Assembly: GCA_017464225.1 (NCBI GenBank)
Contig: JAFUDW010000117.1
Span: 1 to 46,719 of the forward strand
Source of the DNA: Clostridia bacterium
GTDB taxonomy: Bacteria > Bacillota_A > Clostridia > Christensenellales > Aristaeellaceae
DNA: 46,719 bases
Direction: 5' to 3'
The number at the start of each line of letters is the position of its first letter. Position 1 is the stretch's first letter. The notes under the pieces are model-generated. The model was not told the origin of the DNA and made no database searches. It saw nothing but the letters and a program-made list of their open reading frames with translations. The position numbers and the translations under genes are program-made. This document shows positions 6,427-13,977 of the stretch, in pieces.

Positions 6427-8289
6427 ATGTCCCAACATATGCGCGGCGGGCCCATGGGCCGCGGATTTCTGACCGAGGAGGAAAAAGCAAACAGGCCCCG
6501 CGTTACGGGCGCGCTGCTGCGGCGCGTATTTTCTTATTTGAAGCCATATTGGAAGCAGCTGGCGCTGATATTGGCCGCCATCGCCATGAGCAGTTTGCTT
6601 TCGCTCTATCCCAGCATCCTGACCGGACGCATCATCGACGAAGGACTGATCGGCAGGAGTCTGTCCGCGCTGGTGAAGCTGATCCTTTTATCCCTGGGCG
6701 TCACGCTGCTCAGCAGCCTGATCGGCGTGGGGCAGAATTACCTCAACACCTGGATCGCCCAGCATATCGCCTTTGATATGCGCAACAAAATGTACGCGCA
6801 CCTGCAAAGGATGAGCCAGCGCTTTTTTACCGCCAATAACCAGGGCGATATCATCACACGCATGACCAGCGATATCAGCGGCGTGGAGCGGGTGATCACC
6901 AGCACCTTCACCTCCATCCTTTCCAATGTGATCACGCTGATCGCCGCCCTTACCATCATGTACCGGCAGAACTGGGTGCTGGCCACCATCGGCGTGCTGG
7001 TGGTGCCCCTGTTTATTATTCCCACCAGAAGCGCGGGAAAAACCCGCTGGAGCCTGACCCGGGAAAGCCAGGAGTGCAACGACGAGGTCAACGGTATCCT
7101 GAATGAAACGCTGTCGGTCAGCGGGCAGCTGCTGGTCAAGCTCTTTGGCAAGGAGCAGACTGAATACGCGCGCTACCGCGCCGCCAACGAGCGCATGGTG
7201 AAGCTGAATATCAAGGAAAGCATGGCGGGCCGATGGTTTTTCATGATCATGCAGACCTTTTCCAGCATCGGCCCCATGGCGCTGTATCTGGTGGGCGGCA
7301 TTCTGATGATGAAGTACGACCATGATATCAGCGTGGGCGATATCACCGTCATGGTGGCCATGCTCAGCCGTCTTTACGGGCCGGTGAACAATCTGCTGAA
7401 CATGCAGGTGGAGTGGATCCGCAGCATGGCCATGTTTACCCGCATCTTCGAGTATTTTGATCTGCCGGTGGAGATCGAAAATGCTCCGGACGCCGTGACG
7501 CCCGCCTCCTGCGATGGCAGCGTTACCTTCTCCCACGTGGATTTCAGCTATGAACCCGAGCGGCAGATCCTGCATGATGTCAGCTTTACCCTGAAGGCGG
7601 GGCACAGCGTGGCCATCGTGGGTCCCAGCGGCTCCGGAAAGAGCACCATCATCAATCTGATCCCGCGCCTGTACGACTGCCAGGAGGGAGCAGTTTATTT
7701 TGGAGACTGGGATGTGAAAAAGCTCGATCTGGTTTTCCTTCGCAAAAACGTGGGCATCGTCAGCCAGGAAACCTACCTGTTTAATGGCTCCATCCGGGAA
7801 AACCTGCTGTACGCCAAGCCCGACGCCAGCGAGGAGGAGCTGATCGAAGCCTGCAAAAAAGCCAATATTTACGATTTTGTGCAGGCGCAGCCCGAGGGCC
7901 TGGACGCCATGGTGGGCAACCGCGGACTCAAACTGTCCGGCGGCGAAAAGCAGCGGCTTTCCATCGCCCGGGTGCTGCTGAAGGATCCCGCGCTTTTGAT
8001 CTTTGACGAGGCCACCAGCGCGCTGGATTCGATCTCCGAGGCCAAGATTCAGGAAGCCATCGAGCCCATCATCCAGTCACGCACCAGCATCCTGATCGCC
8101 CATCGGCTCAGCTCCATCCTGGCTGCCGATGAAATACTGGTGGTCAAGGACGGGCGCATCGTGGAGCGCGGCGTGCATGAGGAATTGGTGAAGGCGGGCG
8201 GCACCTATACCGAATTGTATGAGACGCAGTTCAAAAAAGCGCTGGAAAAAGCTGGGGAAACTCTGCAGCCCGGCGAAACTGCAAAATAA
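6427..8289 (+). CDS. ABC exporter half-transporter (permease-ATPase fusion)
   Basis: 620 residues with a six-helix type I exporter domain (about 45-340) followed by the ATPase domain (about 365-600). Walker A GPSGSGKST is near residue 399, the signature LSGGEKQRLSIARV near 504, Walker B LLIFDEATSALD near 523, and the switch His in IAHRLSS shortly after. All key residues are present, so it can work as a homodimer. The substrate cannot be told; drug, lipid or peptide export are all possible for this class. GGAGG lies 9 nt before the ATG, with a good promoter upstream and a hairpin after the stop, so it is probably monocistronic. It is divergent from the polyphosphate operon. Confidence 0.9.
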   Translation: MSQHMRGGPMGRGFLTEEEKANRPRVTGALLRRVFSYLKPYWKQLALILAAIAMSSLLSLYPSILTGRIIDEGLIGRSLSALVKLILLSLGVTLLSSLIGVGQNYLNTWIAQHIAFDMRNKMYAHLQRMSQRFFTANNQGDIITRMTSDISGVERVITSTFTSILSNVITLIAALTIMYRQNWVLATIGVLVVPLFIIPTRSAGKTRWSLTRESQECNDEVNGILNETLSVSGQLLVKLFGKEQTEYARYRAANERMVKLNIKESMAGRWFFMIMQTFSSIGPMALYLVGGILMMKYDHDISVGDITVMVAMLSRLYGPVNNLLNMQVEWIRSMAMFTRIFEYFDLPVEIENAPDAVTPASCDGSVTFSHVDFSYEPERQILHDVSFTLKAGHSVAIVGPSGSGKSTIINLIPRLYDCQEGAVYFGDWDVKKLDLVFLRKNVGIVSQETYLFNGSIRENLLYAKPDASEEELIEACKKANIYDFVQAQPEGLDAMVGNRGLKLSGGEKQRLSIARVLLKDPALLIFDEATSALDSISEAKIQEAIEPIIQSRTSILIAHRLSSILAADEILVVKDGRIVERGVHEELVKAGGTYTELYETQFKKALEKAGETLQPGETAK

Positions 8290-8295
8290 CATACG

Positions 8296-8332
8296 AAAGA
8301 TGACCGGCGAAAGAGAAACGCCGGTCATCTTT
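8296..8332 (+). terminator. Terminator after the first ABC exporter
   Basis: A perfect 14-bp stem (8296-8309 with 8319-8332; arm AAAGATGACCGGCG) around a 9-nt loop, ending in TTT. The T run is short, but the stem is strong and lies 7 nt after the stop codon. Confidence 0.7.
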
Positions 8333-8376
8333 GATCATAGCGGGATTGTCGCGCGCGTCTTTTTTCTGTCCTCGGA

Positions 8377-8405
8377 TTGACTAATGAGCGCGTTTCCCCT
8401 AAAAT
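8377..8405 (+). promoter_or_regulatory. Promoter of the rph-rdgB fusion operon
   Basis: TTGACT at 8377-8382, a 17-bp spacer and TAAAAT at 8400-8405. It lies about 35 nt before the ATG at 8439, which has GGAGG 9 nt upstream. Confidence 0.65.
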
Positions 8406-8438
8406 AATGAATGAATACACAGCTGGAGGCTTGACTGA

Positions 8439-9746
8439 ATGGAAAGAAAAGATGGACGCGCATGCGATATGCCGCGAGCGCATAAAATAACCGTTGACTT
8501 TGTAAAGACCGCCGCAGGCAGCTGCCTGATAGAAACCGGCGGGACCCGGGTGATCTGTACCGCCTCTGTGGAGGAGGGCGTGCCGCCTTTCCTGAAGGGG
8601 AAAAACTGCGGCTGGCTGACGGCGGAGTACGCCATGCTGCCGGCCTCCACCGGCAGGCGCAAGCAGCGGGACGGCATCAAAAAGGATGGACGCGGCGTGG
8701 AAATCAGCCGCCTGATCGGGCGGGCGCTGCGCCAGGCGGTGGACCGGGAACGGCTGGGCGAGCGCACGGTCACCATTGACTGCGACGTGCTGGAGGCCGA
8801 CGGCGGAACGCGCACGGCGGCTATTACGGGCGGGTTTGTGGCGCTGGTATGCGCCATCGATCGGCTGATCGGCGAGGGCAAGCTCAAGGAATCGCCCATC
8901 GTGCATCAGATCGCCGCCGTCAGCGCCGGCGTGGTGGCGGGCGTGCCCTGCCTGGATCTGTGCTATATAGAGGACAGCGCGGCTGATACCGATATGAATT
9001 TCGTCATGAACGAGCTGGGCGAGTTCATTGAGCTGCAGGGCACGGGAGAAGGCGCGGCCTTTTCCCGGGAAAAGCTGAACCGGCTCATAGATTTGGGCGA
9101 AAGCGGCTGCCGTCTGCTGATGGAGGAACAGCGCCAGGCTCTGGGGGACAGGGCGCGCTGGATCGGACAAAAGCAAAAGCTGGTGCTGGCCAGCAATAAC
9201 GCCCATAAGATCGGCGAACTCAAAACCATGCTGGGCGAAAAGTACGATGTAATGTCCATGCGGGAGGCCGGCTTTGATCAGGAGATCGATGAAACCGGTC
9301 AGACCTTTGAGGAAAACGCCATGATCAAGGCCGAAGCCGTCATGCGCGCCACGGGCTATATGGCGCTGGCCGACGATAGCGGCTTAAGCGTGGACGCGCT
9401 GAGCGGCGCACCGGGTGTGCGTTCGGCCCGCTACGCGGGCGATCAGCATTGCGACGCGGATAACAACGCGCTGCTGGTGGAAAATATGAAAAACGTTCCC
9501 GCGGAAGCGCGGACGGCCAAGTTTGTCAGCTGCATCGCCATTGCTTCGCCCTTTAAACCCACTCAGGTGGTGCGCGGCGAGTGCCCCGGCGTGATCACCT
9601 ATGCGCCCCGGGGCGGCGGCGGCTTTGGCTACGATCCCTATTTTGAGTATGAAAATGGTCAAACCTTTGCCGAAATGGGTCAGGAGCTTAAAAACCAGAT
9701 CAGCCACCGGGCCCGCGCCATGGAAAAGGCGCTGAAGCTGCTGTGA
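8439..9746 (+). CDS. rph-rdgB: RNase PH / XTP-dITP pyrophosphatase fusion
   Basis: 435 residues holding two complete enzymes. Residues 1 to about 240 are RNase PH, a phosphate-dependent 3' exonuclease that trims tRNA. Its N-terminus has the family pattern RKDGR, and LIETGGTRVICTASVE, GRGVEISRLIGRALR, GGTRTAAI and the metal-site stretch YIEDSAADTDMNF follow. Residues about 245-435 are RdgB/HAM1, which hydrolyses ITP, dITP and XTP to monophosphates: LVLASNNAHKIGELK at its start, ADDSGLSVDAL with the catalytic Asp pair, GVRSARYAG, GGGFGYDPYF and a closing SHRARAMEKAL. Both halves are of normal length and no stop or frame change separates them. The downstream yfcE-like gene overlaps by 4 nt (GTGA). 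In many Firmicutes the same three genes are adjacent but separate. Confidence 0.93.
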   Translation: MERKDGRACDMPRAHKITVDFVKTAAGSCLIETGGTRVICTASVEEGVPPFLKGKNCGWLTAEYAMLPASTGRRKQRDGIKKDGRGVEISRLIGRALRQAVDRERLGERTVTIDCDVLEADGGTRTAAITGGFVALVCAIDRLIGEGKLKESPIVHQIAAVSAGVVAGVPCLDLCYIEDSAADTDMNFVMNELGEFIELQGTGEGAAFSREKLNRLIDLGESGCRLLMEEQRQALGDRARWIGQKQKLVLASNNAHKIGELKTMLGEKYDVMSMREAGFDQEIDETGQTFEENAMIKAEAVMRATGYMALADDSGLSVDALSGAPGVRSARYAGDQHCDADNNALLVENMKNVPAEARTAKFVSCIAIASPFKPTQVVRGECPGVITYAPRGGGGFGYDPYFEYENGQTFAEMGQELKNQISHRARAMEKALKLL

Positions 9747-10219
9747 AGCGCATCGGCGTGATATCGGACACCCATTTTGATCGCGGCCGGATGGAATTCG
9801 CCCTGATGAAAATGGAGGCCGAGGGCAGGCTGGATTGCCTGATCCACTGCGGGGACGTGGCGGACGATGCAGCGTTCATCGGCGGCAATATTTTGCAGGT
9901 GGTCGCCGTGCGCGGCAACTGCGACGGCTGGATGAGCGACGCGCCCATTGAGCAGGAGCTGAATATTGCCGGGATCCGCTTTTTCATTACCCACGGCCAT
10001 CGCTACGGCGTGAAGAGCGATACCGGTACGCTGGCTGAGATCGCAGCGACCCGCGGCGCGCAGATCTGCTGCTTCGGGCATACGCATATCCCTTTCTGCG
10101 AATATGAGCGGGGCGTGCTGATGCTCAATCCCGGAGCATGCTGCAATACCGGCAATTGCGCGCTGATACTGGCTGATGAGCGCGGCGGGTTTGATGTGCG
10201 CATGCTGACGCGCGATTAA
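9743..10219 (+). CDS. YfcE/MJ0936-type metallophosphoesterase
   Basis: 158 residues, a full single-domain calcineurin-like phosphodiesterase. Metal ligands are visible: D9 and H11 in ISDTHFD, D38 in HCGDV, the Asn in RGNCD, and the histidines in FITHGH and CFGHTH. Members hydrolyse small phosphodiesters in vitro and the natural substrate is generally unknown. The start is GTG at 9743, whose last bases form the stop of the fusion gene (GTGA overlap), so translation is coupled. Position after rph-rdgB is a common Firmicutes arrangement. Confidence 0.85.
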   Translation: MKRIGVISDTHFDRGRMEFALMKMEAEGRLDCLIHCGDVADDAAFIGGNILQVVAVRGNCDGWMSDAPIEQELNIAGIRFFITHGHRYGVKSDTGTLAEIAATRGAQICCFGHTHIPFCEYERGVLMLNPGACCNTGNCALILADERGGFDVRMLTRD

Positions 10220-10235
10220 GTGAAAGGAAATAAAC

Positions 10236-10748
10236 TTGCGTAAAATTTTGCCCATGGCGGGGCTTCTGCTTGTGGCTGTGCTGTTTTACGTCGGCATGGT
10301 GATGGGCAGCGAGACCGCCGAGACCCAGCGGGAGCAGGCGGCGTCCATGGAGGCCGTCGGCCAGGTGCGCGGCACTGATCTGGACGCGCTGACGGCCGTC
10401 TTTGGACGGTCGGTGCCCTTTGGAAGCCGGAGCGGCGCTGGATACGTGACCGATGCTTCTGTCGGTACCCTGCGGGCGCGGCTGTTGATATGGCAGGCTT
10501 CAAACGGCCTGGTCACCAGCGCAGTTCGTCCCGCTCAGGCGGCCCAGATGCTGCCCCGGGAGGAGCTGACGCTGGAAAATTCCGACCTTTGGACGCTGGG
10601 AGGACAAACGCTGCTGATGGCGGAGGGAGAGGACGCTGCCTGCGCGTATTACGATGACGGAGAAACGGCCTATAGCCTGTACATGGAAAACGCCGATATC
10701 GAGCGATTGCTGACTGTGCTGTCAGCCGAGGTAAGCTTTCCCCAATAA
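10236..10748 (+). CDS. Membrane-anchored protein of unknown function
   Basis: 170 residues with one N-terminal hydrophobic segment (about 5-24, LPMAGLLLVAVLFYVGMVMG), then an extracytoplasmic part of mixed composition. There is no lipobox and no recognised domain. The start is probably TTG at 10236, with AAAGGA about 6 nt upstream. It lies 16 nt after the phosphoesterase and 18 nt before an ABC exporter gene, so it is most likely in that operon. A link to the exporter is only positional. Confidence 0.65.
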   Translation: MRKILPMAGLLLVAVLFYVGMVMGSETAETQREQAASMEAVGQVRGTDLDALTAVFGRSVPFGSRSGAGYVTDASVGTLRARLLIWQASNGLVTSAVRPAQAAQMLPREELTLENSDLWTLGGQTLLMAEGEDAACAYYDDGETAYSLYMENADIERLLTVLSAEVSFPQ

Positions 10749-10766
10749 CCTGTCAGGAGGAGCGAT

Positions 10767-12545
10767 ATGGAACAATCCCAGCGGCAAATGCCCACGCGCA
10801 CGCTGCTCAAGCGTTTTATTCCCTATTATTACAAATATAAATGGCTGTTGCTGGCCGATCTGCTGGCCGCCGGACTGACCACGGTATGCGAGCTCATTCT
10901 GCCGCTGATTGTCCGGCGCATTACCAACGGCGCTCTGGGCACGGCGGGAACGCTGACCACGTCGCTTGTGCTGCGGCTGGGTGCGCTGTATATCCTGCTG
11001 CGCGTCATTGATGCCGGAGCCAATTACTTTATGCAGTCCCAGGGCCATATCATGGGCGCGAAAATAGAAACCGATATGCGCCATGACCTGTTCCATCATC
11101 TGCAGCAGCTGTCCTTCAGCTACTACAACAATACCAAGGTGGGCCAGATCATGAGCCGCATCACCAGCGACCTGTTTGATATCACCGAGTTTTCCCACCA
11201 CGCGCCGGAGAACTTTTTGATTTCGGGCATCAAAATGATCATCGCCTTCATCATCCTGGGCGGCATGAATATTTATCTTACGCTCCTGATCTTCGCCGTG
11301 CTGCCCTTCATGGTGTATTTTACCCGGTACTTCAACAAGCTGATGCGCAAAGCCTTCAAGGAAAGCCGCCACCAGATGGGTGAAATCAACGCTCAGGTGG
11401 AGGATTCGCTGCTGGGTATCCGGGTGGTCAAATCCTTTGCCAACGAGCAGCTGGAGGAGGAAAAATTCAACGAGGGCAACGCCGAGTTCCTGCGCCTCAA
11501 AAAAATGCGGTATTATTATATGGCGGGCTTTGGCACCAGCACGCGCATTCATGACGGGCTCATGTATATCATCGTGGTGGTGGCCGGTGCGCTGTTCCTG
11601 ATCAACGGCAGGATCAGCGTGGGCGATTATACCGCGTACCTGCTTTACGTTTCCACCCTGCTTAATTCCATTCGCGTGCTGGTGGAGTCCACTGAGCAGT
11701 TCCAGAACGGCATGACGGGCATCGAGCGCTTTTGCGAGATCATGGACGCGCCCGCCGAAATCAAGGATACGCCGGGCGCCAAGCCCATTGAAAACGTGCG
11801 CGGCGAGGTATGCTTTGATCACGTGGGCTTCCATTACAGCGACGACCAGGATCATGAGGTGCTCAACGGCATCGATCTTACCGTCAAGCCCGGGCAGAAC
11901 GTGGCCGTAGTGGGGCCATCGGGCGGCGGCAAAACCACGCTGTGCAACCTGATCCCCCGTTTTTACGATGTGACGGCAGGGCGCATCACCATAGACGGCG
12001 TCGATATCCGGAATATCACCCTGCAATCGCTCCGCGGCAGCATCGGCATGGTGCAGCAGGAGGTGTATATGTTCAGCGGCAGCATTGCCGATAATATCGC
12101 CTACGGCAGGCCCGGCGCCACCCGGGAGGAGATCGTCGCCGCAGCCAGGCAGGCCGACGCCGACGCCTTTATCCGCCAGCTCCCCAACGGCTACGATACC
12201 TACGTGGGCGAGCGCGGCGTCAAGCTCAGCGGCGGGCAGAAGCAGCGCATTTCCATTGCCCGTGTTTTCCTCAAAAATCCGCCCATCCTGATCCTGGACG
12301 AGGCCACCAGCGCGCTGGATAACGAAAGCGAGCGTCAGGTGCAATCGTCGCTTGAAAAGCTGGCCAAAGGCCGTACCACCTTCACCATCGCTCATCGCCT
12401 CACTACCATCCGCAATGCCGATGTGATCTGGGTTCTCACCGAAGAAGGCATTCAGGAGCAGGGCTCCCATCGGGAGCTCATGGATAAGGGCGGCCTGTAC
12501 GCTCAGCTGTACGCCATGTATACCGATCATGGCAGCGTAGCGTAG
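10767..12545 (+). CDS. ABC exporter half-transporter (permease-ATPase fusion)
   Basis: 592 residues with the same layout as the gene at 6427: six-helix domain (about 20-325), then ATPase. Walker A GPSGGGKTT is near residue 382, the signature LSGGQKQRISIARV near 486, Walker B ILILDEATSALD near 506, and the switch His in IAHRLTT near 541. The N-terminal segment TLLKRFIPYYYKYKWLLLADL is typical of MsbA/LmrA-like multidrug or lipid exporters. AGGAGG lies 5-6 nt before the ATG. Both nucleotide-site motifs are intact, so a homodimer is expected. It ends the plus-strand operon before a bidirectional terminator. Confidence 0.9.
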   Translation: MEQSQRQMPTRTLLKRFIPYYYKYKWLLLADLLAAGLTTVCELILPLIVRRITNGALGTAGTLTTSLVLRLGALYILLRVIDAGANYFMQSQGHIMGAKIETDMRHDLFHHLQQLSFSYYNNTKVGQIMSRITSDLFDITEFSHHAPENFLISGIKMIIAFIILGGMNIYLTLLIFAVLPFMVYFTRYFNKLMRKAFKESRHQMGEINAQVEDSLLGIRVVKSFANEQLEEEKFNEGNAEFLRLKKMRYYYMAGFGTSTRIHDGLMYIIVVVAGALFLINGRISVGDYTAYLLYVSTLLNSIRVLVESTEQFQNGMTGIERFCEIMDAPAEIKDTPGAKPIENVRGEVCFDHVGFHYSDDQDHEVLNGIDLTVKPGQNVAVVGPSGGGKTTLCNLIPRFYDVTAGRITIDGVDIRNITLQSLRGSIGMVQQEVYMFSGSIADNIAYGRPGATREEIVAAARQADADAFIRQLPNGYDTYVGERGVKLSGGQKQRISIARVFLKNPPILILDEATSALDNESERQVQSSLEKLAKGRTTFTIAHRLTTIRNADVIWVLTEEGIQEQGSHRELMDKGGLYAQLYAMYTDHGSVA

Positions 12546-12570
12546 GCATGCCGGACGGAAATCCTCTGAA

Positions 12571-12602
12571 CGAAAAATCGCCTGTGAAAGGCGATTTTTT
12601 CG
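12571..12602. terminator. Bidirectional terminator
   Basis: CGAAAAATCGCCT pairs with AGGCGATTTTTTCG around a short loop. A/T runs on both sides serve both the ABC exporter (plus) and the zinc-ribbon gene (minus), which converge here. Confidence 0.85.
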
Positions 12603-12625
12603 TGCATTATATGGCCGTTTTATGA

Positions 12626-13294
12626 TTACCGCTTGGCCAGCTGTTTCATTTTGGGCATGATATAGTTCTCGATGGCTTCCAATTCCGGGCGGTCGGGGTA
12701 TAGGCTCATGAATCGGAAGCCGGAGGGACGGTACAGATCGATGCGGCAGGCGCGCCGCCGGATTTCCACGCGGCAGACGTCGGCCCAGAGCAGATGGCTT
12801 TCGCTGACCAGCATGCGCTGGTTGCCTTCGACGTCCTCGGCGATGTTGTATACCTCATAGGGGATAAAGCGGGCGGCGCATTTCAGGCGGCTGGGAACGA
12901 TCCAGGTCTGCACGTGAGCGCCGCGAGCGTCCAGTACAAAATGCATTTCCTCTCGACCCTGGAGCCCCAGGAAAAGGCAGATCAGCGCGGCGGCCAAAAA
13001 GGAGAAGATCAATACGCTGGGCAAAAGCCCGCTGCTGGTGAACATGGTCAGCGCCAGACGCTTATCCGGCGAAAAGATCAATTCGCCCAGGAACATGAGC
13101 AGCAGCAGCGTGATCACCGTCAGCGAAAGCGCTTTGCCCGCGCCCAAAAGCGTGGGTGTATCACCCAAAGGCGTGCGGATATAGCGCCATTTATAGCGCT
13201 CGGCCTGGTTGAGGGAGGCGATCTGCGCGCCGCAATGGTCGCAGATGGGCGTAAGGCTGTCCTGCTTGCATTTTTTACAGTAGAATACGTGCAC
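12626..13294 (-). CDS. Zinc-ribbon membrane protein, function unknown
   Basis: 222 residues. The N-terminus FYCKKCKQDSLTPICDHCG has two CxxC pairs, a zinc ribbon. Two membrane segments follow (about 65-85 and 100-122, LLPSVLIFSFLAAALICLFLGL), then a soluble C-terminal domain of about 95 residues that looks PH-like, ending in KMKQLAKR. The GTG at 13294 is chosen because GGGAGG lies 7 nt before it; a longer frame from 13345 has no ribosome site. It resembles the many uncharacterised zinc-ribbon membrane proteins of Clostridia. It is monocistronic with its own promoter and convergent with the ABC exporter. Confidence 0.75.
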   Translation of the reverse strand: MHVFYCKKCKQDSLTPICDHCGAQIASLNQAERYKWRYIRTPLGDTPTLLGAGKALSLTVITLLLLMFLGELIFSPDKRLALTMFTSSGLLPSVLIFSFLAAALICLFLGLQGREEMHFVLDARGAHVQTWIVPSRLKCAARFIPYEVYNIAEDVEGNQRMLVSESHLLWADVCRVEIRRRACRIDLYRPSGFRFMSLYPDRPELEAIENYIMPKMKQLAKR

Positions 13295-13333
13295 GCGCTT
13301 TCCTCCCTTTTGCTTTTTTGATGGGTGCCTGCT

Positions 13334-13363
13334 ATTATAGCACAACTGCGTTCAAAATATCAA
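13334..13363 (-). promoter_or_regulatory. Promoter of the zinc-ribbon membrane gene
   Basis: On the minus strand: TTGATA at 13363-13358, an 18-bp spacer ending in TGC, then TATAAT at 13339-13334. The TG one base before the -10 makes it an extended -10 promoter. Confidence 0.7.
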
Positions 13364-13615
13364 ATGCTTCCGCTTACAAATTATTGGAACGATTTGGAAT
13401 CATAGCTTTTGCCCGCCGGGGGATACTGAAAGCGGACGCAGACAAGGGGAGTTATGTCCGCCGCGGCGATCAAGCCTCCGCCATGGCCTTTCGACGGAAA
13501 GACGCCGGGCCGAAGCATATCACGCTTTGCGCACATGCGCTTCCGGGCAGCTTCGCGCGCGAGGGGCTGCCGCGTCCCTGTTTTCCGTATTCTGCGTTAG
13601 AAAGGAAGGGGTTTT
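13364..13615. other. Gene-free region
   Basis: Between the divergent zinc-ribbon gene and the DUF1540 gene (gap 13295-13615, 321 nt). Apart from the minus-strand promoter and the AAAGGAAGGGG ribosome site at its right end, I see no convincing ORF, tRNA or riboswitch. GC-rich palindromic bits such as GCGCGCGA near 13556 are not long enough to call. Confidence 0.4.
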
Positions 13616-13789
13616 ATGTCCAGTCCCGAATCCGGCCATCAGAGCATCGGCTGCAGCGTGGTCAGCTGCAAATTCCATGATAAAGAGGGCCGCTGCAGCT
13701 TGGAGCGCATTCAGGTGGAGCCCACGCCCATGGCTTATACCGGCGAGGCCGCCGATGAAAGCATGTGCGGAAGCTATAAAAACCGCTGA
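13616..13789 (+). CDS. DUF1540 domain-containing small protein
   Basis: 57 residues. Four cysteines are spaced as C-x4-C, then C at about 27 and C at about 51 (GCSVVSCKFHDKEGRCSLE ... ESMCGSY), the pattern of DUF1540 proteins of sporulating Firmicutes, which are usually 45-65 residues. They probably bind a metal and their function is unknown. AAAGGAAGGGG lies about 6-8 nt before the ATG. A hairpin with a T tail follows the stop, so the gene stands alone. It is convincing despite its size because of the Cys pattern, ribosome site and terminator. Confidence 0.8.
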   Translation: MSSPESGHQSIGCSVVSCKFHDKEGRCSLERIQVEPTPMAYTGEAADESMCGSYKNR

Positions 13790-13814
13790 GCGCGCCTGAA
13801 AGCCAATATCGTCC

Positions 13815-13848
13815 GCCGCCGATTTTGCCGGCGGCAATTTTTGTTTTT
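13815..13848 (+). terminator. Terminator of the DUF1540 gene
   Basis: A 7-bp GC stem GCCGCCG/CGGCGGC (13815-13821 with 13829-13835) followed by AATTTTTGTTTTT. Confidence 0.8.
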
Positions 13849-13908
13849 GAGAATTCGGAAAAAAGATATTTTTTTGTTCTGTTTTCGGTTTTATTGCTGC
13901 TCATTCTG

Positions 13909-13917
13909 TGCTATAAT
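13909..13917 (+). promoter_or_regulatory. Extended -10 promoter of the amylase gene
   Basis: TGCTATAAT (13909-13917), a perfect -10 with the TG extension, about 60 nt before the amylase start. No good -35 is seen at 17-18 bp. Confidence 0.6.
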
Positions 13918-13977
13918 GTTCCTATCTGGCTGCGAATTCGCCTTCGGTGAATGCCAGGAAAGGAGAATGCCCTGCTC

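Noticed and set aside
10722..12530. A 602-codon minus-strand frame opposite the second ABC exporter
   Set aside because: It mirrors the exporter codons, with no recognisable domain and no ribosome site; the plus strand has all ABC motifs.
6427..12545. The two ABC exporters forming one heterodimer
   Set aside because: Each has complete nucleotide-site motifs and they are in separate transcription units 2.5 kb apart, so homodimers are more likely.
13364..13615. A 120-codon plus-strand frame covering this gap
   Set aside because: It has no ribosome site, begins in the promoter of the opposite gene, and runs over the DUF1540 gene in another frame.
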